Below are positions 14,779-23,022 of a DNA stretch of 64,000 bases, in pieces. The notes beneath the pieces are model-generated. The model ran no database searches. It saw only the letters and a program-made list of their open reading frames with translations, and was not told the DNA's origin. The stretch's first letter is position 1. The number at the start of each line of letters is the position of its first letter. This stretch comes from Kaistella sp. SH40-3 (GTDB lineage Bacteria > Bacteroidota > Bacteroidia > Flavobacteriales > Weeksellaceae). The stretch is from the NCBI RefSeq assembly GCF_030686865.1, contig NZ_JAQYUS010000001.1:186001-250000 (forward strand), read 5' to 3'. A program made the position numbers and the translations under genes.

Positions 14779-17364
14779 TTGGTCAAAACTGGCTTCAAAA
14801 ATATACTACAAATCTTAATTATCCTAATTTTTAACAATTTTTTAGCACATCTGCATGCTCAAAATTTGACTGAAAATAAGATAGTTAATCCTTCTGTTTC
14901 TAAATCCGACACCGTGGTTCTTAAGAAAGAACAACTGGAAGCGGTGGTGAAATTCAAAGCCGACCGAAATAGAAACGACATTCAAAAAAGAATGACTTAC
15001 CTGAACAAAAATGCGCAGGTAAAATATCAGGACATGACCATCGATGCGGATTATATTTCAATTGATTGGGATAAGTCTTTGGTCTTTGCAAGAGGAGAAC
15101 TCGATTCTTTGGGGAAAATAATTAAACCCGCAGTTGCCATTCAAGGTGGTAAAACTTATGAATATGATGAGTTCACCTACAACATCAAAACACGCCAAGC
15201 CATTGCTTTTAATGCAAGAACGGAAGAAAGCGAAGGGGTAATCGTGGCAGAAAAAACAAAGAAATATAATGATTCGGTTTTCTTTATGAAAAGAGGAAAA
15301 TATACGACCGATGAATATTTCATTAAGAAAAAAGACACCATTGCAGATTATTACTTACTCGCACCAAATATTAAACTAATCAAAGGGAAAAATAAATCGC
15401 AGGTCATCACTGGTCCGATTCAAATGTATATTGAACAGGTTCCTACACCTTTGATTATGCCATTTGCAATCTTACCTTTTTCAGATAAAAGGAGTGCTGG
15501 GATTTTGATTCCGAGTTTTGGGGAAAGAGAAGATGTGGGTTTCTTTCTAAATGGATTGGGATATTACCAACCAATCGGCGACCATTTTGATTTAAAAATC
15601 CTAACCGACATCTATACCAAAGGAAGTTGGAATCTAAAACCAGAAGTCAATTACAAAAAGAACTATAAGTACACTGGAAATTTCTCCGCAGATATTGGAA
15701 CAACCGTTCGGGGAATTAAAGGACTTGACGATTACTCAAAAACCGGAACTTACAGAATTGCCTGGAGACATCAACAGGATTCGAAAGCAGATCCCTTCCT
15801 TACTTTCGCAGCTTCGGTAGATGTGGTAAGTAATAAGTTCTATAACAATACTGTAAATAACAATTACGCTTTTAATCAAAACAACCTCAACGCACAACAG
15901 AATTCATCGGTGAGTATTGTTAAAAGATTTTTGACTTTACCAATTACCATTACTGGAACATCTTCTTATTCTCAGAATTTCTCGACGGGATTGGCAGATT
16001 TAAAACTTCCGATTATGAATGTCGCGATTAACCAGTTCTATTTATTCAAACCAAAAACGGGGATCAGACAAGGTTTATTAGAAAACATCACCATAAATAC
16101 CGGATTGAATTTGAATAATTACGTTCAAACCAACGAAGGTGAACTGTTTACAAAAGCGATGTGGGACAAAATGCAAACCGGTGTTAAAAACAATATCGCT
16201 TTAGGAACGAATACAACGATTGCTCAATTTTTCACCTTCTCGATTTCTGCCAATGTTGATAATGCTATAACAACGAAAACATTAACCCGTAATTACAATC
16301 CAATTAGCAATAAAGTTGAAGATATTTTCAATAATAAAATAGCCGGATATTCTTCTTTCTCCGCCAGTACAAGTTTACAAACTGTTTTATACGGTCAGGT
16401 AAATTTCAAAAAAAATTCAACCATACAAGCGATTCGCCACATGATGACGCCCCAAATTGGTTTTAGTTATTCGCCAGATTTCTCTGCAGCCAGTTTCGGA
16501 TATTATAAAAACTATTATAACGACCGTGGTGAAATGACCCCCTACTCTATTTTTGACCGCGGAATTATCGGTTCACCTAATTCAGGTTTGGTGCAGGCTT
16601 TAAGTTTTTCCATCAATAATAATTTAGAGATGAAGGTAAAATCTAAAAAAGATTCTACCGGAACTAAAAAATTGAAAATTTTTGAAAGTTTAAATTTCAA
16701 CACCAATTATAATTTCGCTGCTCCAACTCATAAATGGTCGATGTTCACTTTCAGCGGACAAACTACTTTATTTGAAAAATTAAATTTGAATACGAACTTA
16801 ACTTTAGAACCGTATCAAATTATTTTTGCGCCAGGAAGTGATATCGGAATCAGAACAGAAAACTTCGGACATTTCAGTGTTCAAGGTTTTAATGCACAAC
16901 TTTCTTATCCTTTGAGTGAAGCCATATTTGGGGAAAAAGAAGAATTGGCCAAGAAATTTAAAACCAAAGGTGAAATACGAAATGAAGATTATTATTTTGA
17001 TGAAGATAATTACGCGCGTTTCAAACAACCTTGGAGTTTAAATGTGAATGCACAATATGGCTACACCCGAAGTTTAACCAGATTCGGAAATAACGTTGCC
17101 TCTTTAGGCCTTGATGGAAGCATCAAACTAACTCCTTTTTGGAACATCACTGGGAATATGTATTATGATATTGTCACCAAAGAAATTGCGAGCACGCAGT
17201 TAGGATTTTCCCGAGACCAAAGAAGTTTCACTATAAACTTTAACTGGATCCCTTATGGACAGTACAAAGTTTATGATTTCTTTATCGGAATTAAAGCCAA
17301 CATCTTGCGAGATGCTGTGAAATATAAGGACAGAAGTTTTACCCAACCAAATGCTCCGTTTTAA
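14779..17364 (+). CDS. lptD: LPS-assembly protein LptD-like outer-membrane protein
   Basis: An 861-aa outer-membrane protein that inserts lipopolysaccharide into the outer leaflet. A TTG codon at 14779 is the only plausible start, because a TAA lies in frame at 14770. It gives a signal peptide ending HLHAQ. An N-terminal OstA-like beta-taco follows at about residues 55-200 (VKYQDMTIDADYISIDWD, then VAIQGGKTY). The large C-terminal beta-barrel includes the family phrase MPFAILPFSDKRSAGILIPS near residue 228. It is divergent from the amidase (57-nt gap). Confidence 0.85.
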   Translation: MVKTGFKNILQILIILIFNNFLAHLHAQNLTENKIVNPSVSKSDTVVLKKEQLEAVVKFKADRNRNDIQKRMTYLNKNAQVKYQDMTIDADYISIDWDKSLVFARGELDSLGKIIKPAVAIQGGKTYEYDEFTYNIKTRQAIAFNARTEESEGVIVAEKTKKYNDSVFFMKRGKYTTDEYFIKKKDTIADYYLLAPNIKLIKGKNKSQVITGPIQMYIEQVPTPLIMPFAILPFSDKRSAGILIPSFGEREDVGFFLNGLGYYQPIGDHFDLKILTDIYTKGSWNLKPEVNYKKNYKYTGNFSADIGTTVRGIKGLDDYSKTGTYRIAWRHQQDSKADPFLTFAASVDVVSNKFYNNTVNNNYAFNQNNLNAQQNSSVSIVKRFLTLPITITGTSSYSQNFSTGLADLKLPIMNVAINQFYLFKPKTGIRQGLLENITINTGLNLNNYVQTNEGELFTKAMWDKMQTGVKNNIALGTNTTIAQFFTFSISANVDNAITTKTLTRNYNPISNKVEDIFNNKIAGYSSFSASTSLQTVLYGQVNFKKNSTIQAIRHMMTPQIGFSYSPDFSAASFGYYKNYYNDRGEMTPYSIFDRGIIGSPNSGLVQALSFSINNNLEMKVKSKKDSTGTKKLKIFESLNFNTNYNFAAPTHKWSMFTFSGQTTLFEKLNLNTNLTLEPYQIIFAPGSDIGIRTENFGHFSVQGFNAQLSYPLSEAIFGEKEELAKKFKTKGEIRNEDYYFDEDNYARFKQPWSLNVNAQYGYTRSLTRFGNNVASLGLDGSIKLTPFWNITGNMYYDIVTKEIASTQLGFSRDQRSFTINFNWIPYGQYKVYDFFIGIKANILRDAVKYKDRSFTQPNAPF

Positions 17365-17493
17365 ATTTTAAAGAATTAAACTTTAGTTTTATATTTGCCA
17401 AAAATCAATCCTAGGAAATTGCTATTTTCAAATACTGAAAATTGAAATAGATATTGGCGATTTACTAATACTTTAATAAATAATAATCAATAT

Positions 17494-17874
17494 ATGAAAA
17501 AGATCATCTCCACTTCAAAAGCGCCTTCTGCAATTGGACCTTATGCACAAGCTAATTTTGCAAATGGAATCCTTTATATCTCCGGGCAAATTCCATTTAA
17601 TTCAGAAACTGGAAAATTAGAGGATGACTTTGAAAAAGCCACGCACCAGGTAATGAAAAATTTAGAAGCGATTCTTACAGAAGCAGGACTTACTTTCAGC
17701 AATGTAGTGAAAGCAACGATTTTCTTAAAAAACATGGATGATTTTGCAGTGATGAATGATATTTATGCGTCCTATTTTACCGAAGGAAGTTACCCAGCGA
17801 GAGAAACGGTGCAGGTATCTTGTTTACCGCGCAATGTTGACATCGAAATCTCTATGATCGCACATCAATTCTAA
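17494..17874 (+). CDS. ridA: RidA-family enamine/imine deaminase
   Basis: A 126-aa protein, the usual RidA length. It has the signatures APSAIGPYAQA at the N-terminus, LYISGQIP near 30, and PARETVQVSCLPRNVDIEI near the C-terminus including the conserved arginine. RidA hydrolyses reactive 2-aminoacrylate-type enamines formed by PLP enzymes. The next gene starts in a TAATG overlap, suggesting coupled translation. Confidence 0.93.
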   Translation: MKKIISTSKAPSAIGPYAQANFANGILYISGQIPFNSETGKLEDDFEKATHQVMKNLEAILTEAGLTFSNVVKATIFLKNMDDFAVMNDIYASYFTEGSYPARETVQVSCLPRNVDIEISMIAHQF

Positions 17875-18338
17875 TGAACTTTTTAAGAAATACATTTGCA
17901 GCTCTATTAGGCCTTACTGTTGCCGGACTCCTTATTTCATTGGGAGTACGGTTAAATTCGTCGTGGATCACCTATGATGGGTTCTCGGCCTTTCAAAAGT
18001 GGGAAACGGTATTGAAATCCGTAGAACACAAACCTTATTTCTTTGTAGCACTTTTAATTTCCTCGGGAATTGCAGCCACAGTGGGCGGTGTAGTTACAGC
18101 GATTATCGTAAAATATGCCAAAGTAGCCTATGCGATTTTAATCGGATTCATTCTGTTGTTTATTGCAATGCTCGACATTATTATTTTCCCGTATCATCCT
18201 ACTTTTTATAAAATCTTAATCTTTCTGACTTTCTTTCCATTTGCCTGGATTGGCGGTAAGATTACCGAAATTATTTATGAGAGAAAAAAACGAAAGAATA
18301 GAAACTTACTCAATAAAGAAAAAAACGCAACCAATTAA
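17874..18338 (+). CDS. Small integral membrane protein
   Basis: A 154-aa protein with about four membrane helices: residues 8-26 (FAALLGLTVAGLLISLGV), 54-80 (FFVALLISSGIAATVGGVVTAI), 85-105 (VAYAILIGFILLFIAML) and 115-135. A strongly basic tail (YERKKRKNRN) should face the cytoplasm. It overlaps the stop of ridA by one base. The function is unknown. Confidence 0.7.
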   Translation: MNFLRNTFAALLGLTVAGLLISLGVRLNSSWITYDGFSAFQKWETVLKSVEHKPYFFVALLISSGIAATVGGVVTAIIVKYAKVAYAILIGFILLFIAMLDIIIFPYHPTFYKILIFLTFFPFAWIGGKITEIIYERKKRKNRNLLNKEKNATN

Positions 18339-18350
18339 GGTTGCGTTTTT
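18321..18350 (+). terminator. Terminator overlapping stop codon
   Basis: A perfect 12-bp stem, AAAAACGCAACC (18321-18332) with GGTTGCGTTTTT (18339-18350), encloses the upstream gene's TAA. A-rich and T-rich flanks let it work in both directions, but the convergent htrA gene ends 22 nt beyond it. Confidence 0.85.
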
Positions 18351-18371
18351 CGTTTTTAATGAGGATGAGGA

Positions 18372-19886
18372 TTAAGGCATTTTAAAACCTCTTGTGGTAA
18401 TTCTACCATATTCATCAACATATTTTATTTGTACGTTTCCAGTATAAGACTGTAAGATTTTTTCTACATCTTTCTGAGAGTTTACTGGTTTCCCATTCAC
18501 TTCAATTACAATGTAATTATCTACAACTCCGATTTTCGAAATCTCACTTCCTTCTTGTACATTTTTCGCAATCACACCACTGTTCAAACCGTAATCAGTT
18601 TTGAATTTATCGCTCAACGGCTCAAACTCTGATCCAATTTTTTCAGTTACCGTAAGATCTGCTTTACTTCTCAATGAAGTTCCACCTTTTTGATCTTTCA
18701 GCGTTACATTGATGGTGTTTGCTTTTCCGTTACGCAAATAGGTTACCGCTACTTTATCACCAGGTCTTTTACTACCAACTGCAAATGAAAGATCGTAATA
18801 ACTGGAAACTACAGTGTTGTCAACTTTTGTAATAATATCTCCATTTCTTAAGCCAGCATCTTCTGCTCCACCTTTTTCTGCAACTTCAATTAAATAAACT
18901 CCATCACCAGATTTGATGTTGGTTTTTTTCTGTTGATTATAAGCAGCAACTTGTCTTTGATCAGATAAATCCAAAGGAACTACGCCCAAGAATCCTCGTT
19001 GAACCAAACCAAACTGCTTGATATCTTCAACCACTTTTCTAGCCAAGTTTGAAGGAACAGCAAAACCGTATCCTTCATAATATCCCGTTTTAGAAGAAAT
19101 CGCAGAGTTAATTCCGATTAATTCACCGTTTGGATTAACCAATGCTCCACCAGAGTTTCCTGGATTAATCGCGGCATCAGTTTGAATAAAGCTTTCAATT
19201 GGCGTTCTTGACTGTTGACTTAGTAAATCAATGCTTCTTCCTTTAGCCGAAACAATACCTGCCGTTACGGTAGAATTTAAACCCATTGGATTTCCAACGG
19301 CTAAAACCCACTGACCAACTTCTACATTATCGGAGTTCGCAAAATTAAGATAAGGCAATCCTTTTTCTTCAATTTTCAAAAGCGCAATATCGGTGGTTGG
19401 ATCAGTTCCAACTAAATTGGCAACGTAGGATTTTTTATTAGATAGAACGACTTCTAATTTAGTCGCTCCTGCGATTACGTGGTTATTAGAAATTATATAT
19501 CCATCGGGAGAAATAATTACACCTGAACCCATTCCTGTCGGCATATCTTTAGGTGGCTGTTGTTGTTTCGGACTTCCACCAAAGGGATTTCCGAAGAACA
19601 GATCAAACATATCCTGATCACTACCTCTGGTTTTTCGGTCAGAAAAATTTTTGATACTCACTACAGCCGGAACTGTCATTTTGGCAGCCTTCACAAAGTC
19701 ATCGCCTACTCCAGCCATATTGAATGAGGCATATTTTGCGTCATTATTCTTTGGCGCAAAATAAGAAAAATCTGAATTGTTGCTTTTTTCATTAAAGTAA
19801 TTAATCGCGCCGAATGTGGTAGCACCAGACATTACTCCTACTATTGCAAATGGAATCAGTTTTTTTAAGGTATTTTTCATCTTCAT
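18372..19886 (-). CDS. htrA: HtrA/DegP-type periplasmic serine protease
   Basis: A 504-aa envelope protease that degrades or refolds damaged proteins. An N-terminal signal or anchor lies at residues 8-28. The trypsin-like domain shows the full triad: His136 (ISNNHVIAGA), Asp166 (TTDIALLKI) and Ser245 (INPGNSGGALV). Two PDZ-type regions follow, the first at about residues 300-395 (GFLGVVPLD, then GAEDAGLRNGDIITKV) and a shorter one at about 425-495 (EGSEISKIGVVDNYIVIEV). An N-terminal insertion rich in proline and glutamine (about 100-115) precedes the protease core. Confidence 0.95.
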   Translation of the reverse strand: MKMKNTLKKLIPFAIVGVMSGATTFGAINYFNEKSNNSDFSYFAPKNNDAKYASFNMAGVGDDFVKAAKMTVPAVVSIKNFSDRKTRGSDQDMFDLFFGNPFGGSPKQQQPPKDMPTGMGSGVIISPDGYIISNNHVIAGATKLEVVLSNKKSYVANLVGTDPTTDIALLKIEEKGLPYLNFANSDNVEVGQWVLAVGNPMGLNSTVTAGIVSAKGRSIDLLSQQSRTPIESFIQTDAAINPGNSGGALVNPNGELIGINSAISSKTGYYEGYGFAVPSNLARKVVEDIKQFGLVQRGFLGVVPLDLSDQRQVAAYNQQKKTNIKSGDGVYLIEVAEKGGAEDAGLRNGDIITKVDNTVVSSYYDLSFAVGSKRPGDKVAVTYLRNGKANTINVTLKDQKGGTSLRSKADLTVTEKIGSEFEPLSDKFKTDYGLNSGVIAKNVQEGSEISKIGVVDNYIVIEVNGKPVNSQKDVEKILQSYTGNVQIKYVDEYGRITTRGFKMP

Positions 19887-20197
19887 AAATTATTTTAAAC
19901 GTTAGTTTGGATTCTATTCTAAACAAATTTAGTGCTAAATAAGTATTCATTAAAAGGGCTTTGTTTCAACTTTAACTAAACATTAACAAGAATCGTGATA
20001 TTTTAAACATTTTTTAATAATATTGAGTGTTGTACAGGATTTTTTAACATTTTCTTGGATGTTTCTGTAAAGGGTAAAATGTCACATAAATGATGATAGA
20101 CAATAAAATCTTTATTATATTTGAAATCTGTTCGCTATTCCTAGCACATAAAGTAAAATTAATTACTTTCTTTTAAATTTGAAATAAGCATTATCAT
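19887..20197. promoter_or_regulatory. Divergent control region, htrA and deiminase-like gene
   Basis: A 311-nt gene-free gap. On the plus strand TATATTTG (20116-20123) is a possible -7 element for the gene at 20,198, though no clear TTTG precedes it. On the minus strand TAAATTTG (19924-19931) is a possible -7 element for htrA. The rest is AT-rich with no hairpin or repeat that stands out. Confidence 0.4.
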
Positions 20198-21112
20198 ATG
20201 AAACTTAATATTAAAAATGAAACGGGCCGACTTAAATCTGTTGTTTTAGGGCAACCACAATCATTAGGTGCTGTTCCCACTTTAGAGGAAAGTTACGATG
20301 CTAAATCTTATGACACCATTCAAAAAGGGATTTATCCGACGGAAGAAAACGTGATCAATGAAATGATGGCCTTTGAACAAGTGTTACGCAAACACAATGT
20401 TCAGGTTTATCGCCCGGAGATTATTGAAGATTACAATCAGGTTTTTGCCCGAGATGTTGCGTTCGTTATTGAGGACAAAATGATTATTTCAAATGTTATT
20501 GCCGATCGTGCAGATGAACAGGAAGCGTATCGCAAAATCTTTGAAAAAGTGAAATGGCGGGATATTATTAATCTGCCGGATACCGCTCACATAGAAGGTG
20601 GTGATGTAATTGTTTGGGATGATTTCATTTTTATAGGAACCTGCTTTTCTGAAGATTACAGAAATTTTAAAACTGCCAGAACCAACGAATACGCCATTAA
20701 CATTCTTAAAGAATATTTTCCTAAAAAGAGAATTCTGGATTTTGAATTAAAGAAAAACGACCGCGAACCCTATAAAGGAATTCTTCATTTAGACTGTACG
20801 TTCAATCCTGTCGGCACTGATAAATGTATTATTTATAAAGACGGATTTGTTGATGAAACTGATTACCGCTTAATCCTGGATATTTTCGGCGAAGAAAATT
20901 GTTTCCATGTAACACATGAAGAAATGTTTGAAATGTATCCGAATATTTTCTCCATCTCACCAGAGATAGTAGTTTCTGACAAAGCATTTACGAGAATGAA
21001 TAATCACCTGAGAAACGAATGGGGAATGACGGTAGAAGAAATTCCGTACCGTGAGATTTCTAAAATGGGAGGTTTGTTGCGATGTTCTACAATGCCTTTG
21101 GTAAGAGAATAA
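20198..21112 (+). CDS. Arginine-deiminase-fold hydrolase (DDAH-like)
   Basis: A 304-aa member of the amidinotransferase/dimethylarginine-dimethylaminohydrolase superfamily. These enzymes hydrolyse guanidino groups through a cysteine adduct. The expected active-site parts are present: FARDVAFVI near 90, HIEGGDVIVW near 130, HLDCTFNPVG near 205, and the nucleophile Cys296 in LLRCSTMPL at the C-terminus. Two genes on lies CtlX of the same superfamily, with cutC between them. The substrate could be methylarginine, citrulline or another arginine derivative and cannot be read from sequence. Confidence 0.8.
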   Translation: MKLNIKNETGRLKSVVLGQPQSLGAVPTLEESYDAKSYDTIQKGIYPTEENVINEMMAFEQVLRKHNVQVYRPEIIEDYNQVFARDVAFVIEDKMIISNVIADRADEQEAYRKIFEKVKWRDIINLPDTAHIEGGDVIVWDDFIFIGTCFSEDYRNFKTARTNEYAINILKEYFPKKRILDFELKKNDREPYKGILHLDCTFNPVGTDKCIIYKDGFVDETDYRLILDIFGEENCFHVTHEEMFEMYPNIFSISPEIVVSDKAFTRMNNHLRNEWGMTVEEIPYREISKMGGLLRCSTMPLVRE

Positions 21113-21233
21113 TTTTAAAATACAATTCTTTTTTACCGTAAAAAAGACAAAAGATTACTGTAAAAATAGATTACCCTAAAGATTGCAAAGGAGTTTGATC
21201 TATCAAAGAAAAATTTTCTCGTTTTGAATATGT

Positions 21234-21258
21234 AAACTTTGCGACTTTGTGGTTAAAG
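21234..21258 (+). repeat. Dispersed repeat ACTTTGCGACTTTGTGGTTAA
   Basis: A short intergenic repeat of the form ACTTT-n-CTTT-n-GGTTA, 3 nt beyond the cutC stop. Relatives lie at 26,054-26,079 (beside the nadD stop) and, inverted, at about 26,716-26,769. Confidence 0.5.
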
Positions 21259-21261
21259 ATT

Positions 21262-21924
21262 TTAAGAACTCAATTTCTTCAATTTTTTAATTTCGTCATC
21301 GGTTACAAAAGTGTCATATTTCAAGATCGCGGAAGAATGAAAACTCGTTCCTCCAGTGAACTTTTTCAGTTCTTCTATATTTTCAGAACGAACGCCACCG
21401 CCAATTAGAATTTCTATCTTATGAGCATATTTCTCAATGAGATTTTTCAGATTTTCTTTTCCTTCCATCGCAGATTTTTTTCCACCAGAAGTTAAAACGG
21501 TTTTGAAACCTAATTTAATTAAAGTCTGTATAGATTGATCCAAATCCGGAGTCCGATCAAAAGCACGATGAAAAGTACACGGAGTTTCTCCCGCAAGTTC
21601 AATGAGTTCACGATTTCTGGCTTCATCAATTTCATTGTTAGACGTTAGAATTCCAAATACAAAACCATCAGCGCCTCCTTCTTTAAAAGTAATAATGCTG
21701 TTTTTCATTTGCAGGAATTCCTCATCAGAATAAAAGAACGGACCACCTTTCGGCCGGATCATTACATAAACAGGCGTTTTATAATTTCTTTTCAGATGCA
21801 AAAATTCGTAAAAGTCCGGTGTTGTACCACCGAGTTCAAAATTATCACAGAATTCAATTCGGTCTGCCATCGATTGACAGGCAGTTTCTGCAGACGTAAT
21901 TTCGAAACAAGCAATTTCTAACAT
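21262..21924 (-). CDS. cutC: CutC family protein
   Basis: A 220-aa TIM-barrel protein of normal CutC length. Signatures are EIACFEITSAETA at the N-terminus, RIEFCDNFELGGTTPD, VYVMIRPKGGPFFYSDEE, ADGFVFGIL, FHRAFD and EILIGGGVRSENI. CutC was first linked to copper homeostasis, but that role is disputed and the reaction is uncertain. It stands between two arginine-deiminase-fold genes and diverges from ctlX. Confidence 0.93.
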   Translation of the reverse strand: MLEIACFEITSAETACQSMADRIEFCDNFELGGTTPDFYEFLHLKRNYKTPVYVMIRPKGGPFFYSDEEFLQMKNSIITFKEGGADGFVFGILTSNNEIDEARNRELIELAGETPCTFHRAFDRTPDLDQSIQTLIKLGFKTVLTSGGKKSAMEGKENLKNLIEKYAHKIEILIGGGVRSENIEELKKFTGGTSFHSSAILKYDTFVTDDEIKKLKKLSS

Positions 21925-21951
21925 GGTTTTTTTATTATCTATAAATTTAAG

Positions 21952-21959
21952 TATTTTTG
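21952..21959 (+). promoter_or_regulatory. Probable ctlX -7 element
   Basis: TATTTTTG fits TAnnTTTG, 38 nt upstream of the ctlX start in the gap divergent from cutC. The upstream TTTG element is not clear. Confidence 0.45.
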
Positions 21960-21997
21960 TGAGATAAAGGATGACTCCTTATTAAAACTTAAAATTC

Positions 21998-22921
21998 ATG
22001 CAAACAGCCAGTACCGTTCTTATGGTAGAACCGATCGCTTTCGGTTACAATTCTCAAACTGCCGAAAATAATTATTTTCAGGTGGAACAAAAAGAAGCCG
22101 ATATTCAGGAAAAAGCGCTTCAGGAATTCAATAATTTTGTTGGAAAACTTCGCGATAAAGGGATTAAGGTGATCACTGTAAAAGACACTTTAGAACCACA
22201 CTCGCCGGATTCTATTTTCCCAAATAACTGGGTGAGTTTTCACGAAGATGGAAGAGTTGCTTTGTATCCGATGTTTGCGCCGAACCGACGAGTTGAAAGA
22301 CGTGCTGATATTTTAGATACCGTTCGTAATGAAAGTTTTAAAATTTCGGAAATCAACGATTTATCATCTCCTGAAAATGAAGATAAATTCCTGGAAGGAA
22401 CCGGAAGTATGATTTTCGATCACGATCATAAAATTGCTTATGGTTCAGTTTCGCTCCGTTTAGATGAAGAACTGTTTCGTGATTTTTGCGATGAGTTTGG
22501 GTACACGCCGGTTGTTTTCCATTCATTTCAAAATGTCGGAAACCAAAGATTACCGATTTATCATACCAATGTAATGATGTGTGTTGCAGAGCAATTTGTG
22601 GTAATTTGTCTGGATTGTATCGATGATGAACTGGAAAGAGAAAAAGTTCAGGAAGTCATTAAATCAACTGAAAAAGAAGTGATTGAAATTTCTGAAGACC
22701 AAATGCATCAGTTTGCAGGAAATATGCTGCAAGTTCAAAATGAAGAAGGAACTCAGTTTTTGGTGATGAGTGAAACGGCTTATAAATCTTTGACTAAAGA
22801 ACAGATTGAAAAAATAGAATCTTACTGCGAAATCATTTACGCCGATTTAAATACCATTGAAGTGAATGGTGGAGGAAGTGCAAGATGTATGTTGGCAGAA
22901 GTTTTCTTGCCGAAAAATTAA
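21998..22921 (+). CDS. ctlX: CtlX-type citrulline/arginine deiminase-fold hydrolase
   Basis: A 307-aa member of the arginine-deiminase superfamily, closest to the Bacteroidota CtlX group described as citrulline-utilising hydrolases. Signatures are VLMVEPIAFGYNSQTAENN at the N-terminus, FPNNWVSFHEDGRVALYPM near 75, LEGTGSMIFD near 130 and YHTNVMMCV near 187. The C-terminal nucleophile Cys297 is in GGSARCMLAEVF. It probably works on free citrulline or a related compound. A terminator follows. Confidence 0.88.
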   Translation: MQTASTVLMVEPIAFGYNSQTAENNYFQVEQKEADIQEKALQEFNNFVGKLRDKGIKVITVKDTLEPHSPDSIFPNNWVSFHEDGRVALYPMFAPNRRVERRADILDTVRNESFKISEINDLSSPENEDKFLEGTGSMIFDHDHKIAYGSVSLRLDEELFRDFCDEFGYTPVVFHSFQNVGNQRLPIYHTNVMMCVAEQFVVICLDCIDDELEREKVQEVIKSTEKEVIEISEDQMHQFAGNMLQVQNEEGTQFLVMSETAYKSLTKEQIEKIESYCEIIYADLNTIEVNGGGSARCMLAEVFLPKN

Positions 22922-22953
22922 TTTATAAATAAAAAGCCTGTCAAGGTTATATC

Positions 22954-22988
22954 AAAAATCCACAACATGATCGTTGTGGATTTTTTTT
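22954..22988 (+). terminator. ctlX terminator
   Basis: AAAAATCCACAAC (22954-22966) pairs perfectly with GTTGTGGATTTTT (22973-22985) and runs into further T residues. Confidence 0.85.
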
Positions 22989-23022
22989 GAAAAAAATAAA
23001 ATATAATTAACCTGTATGAATG

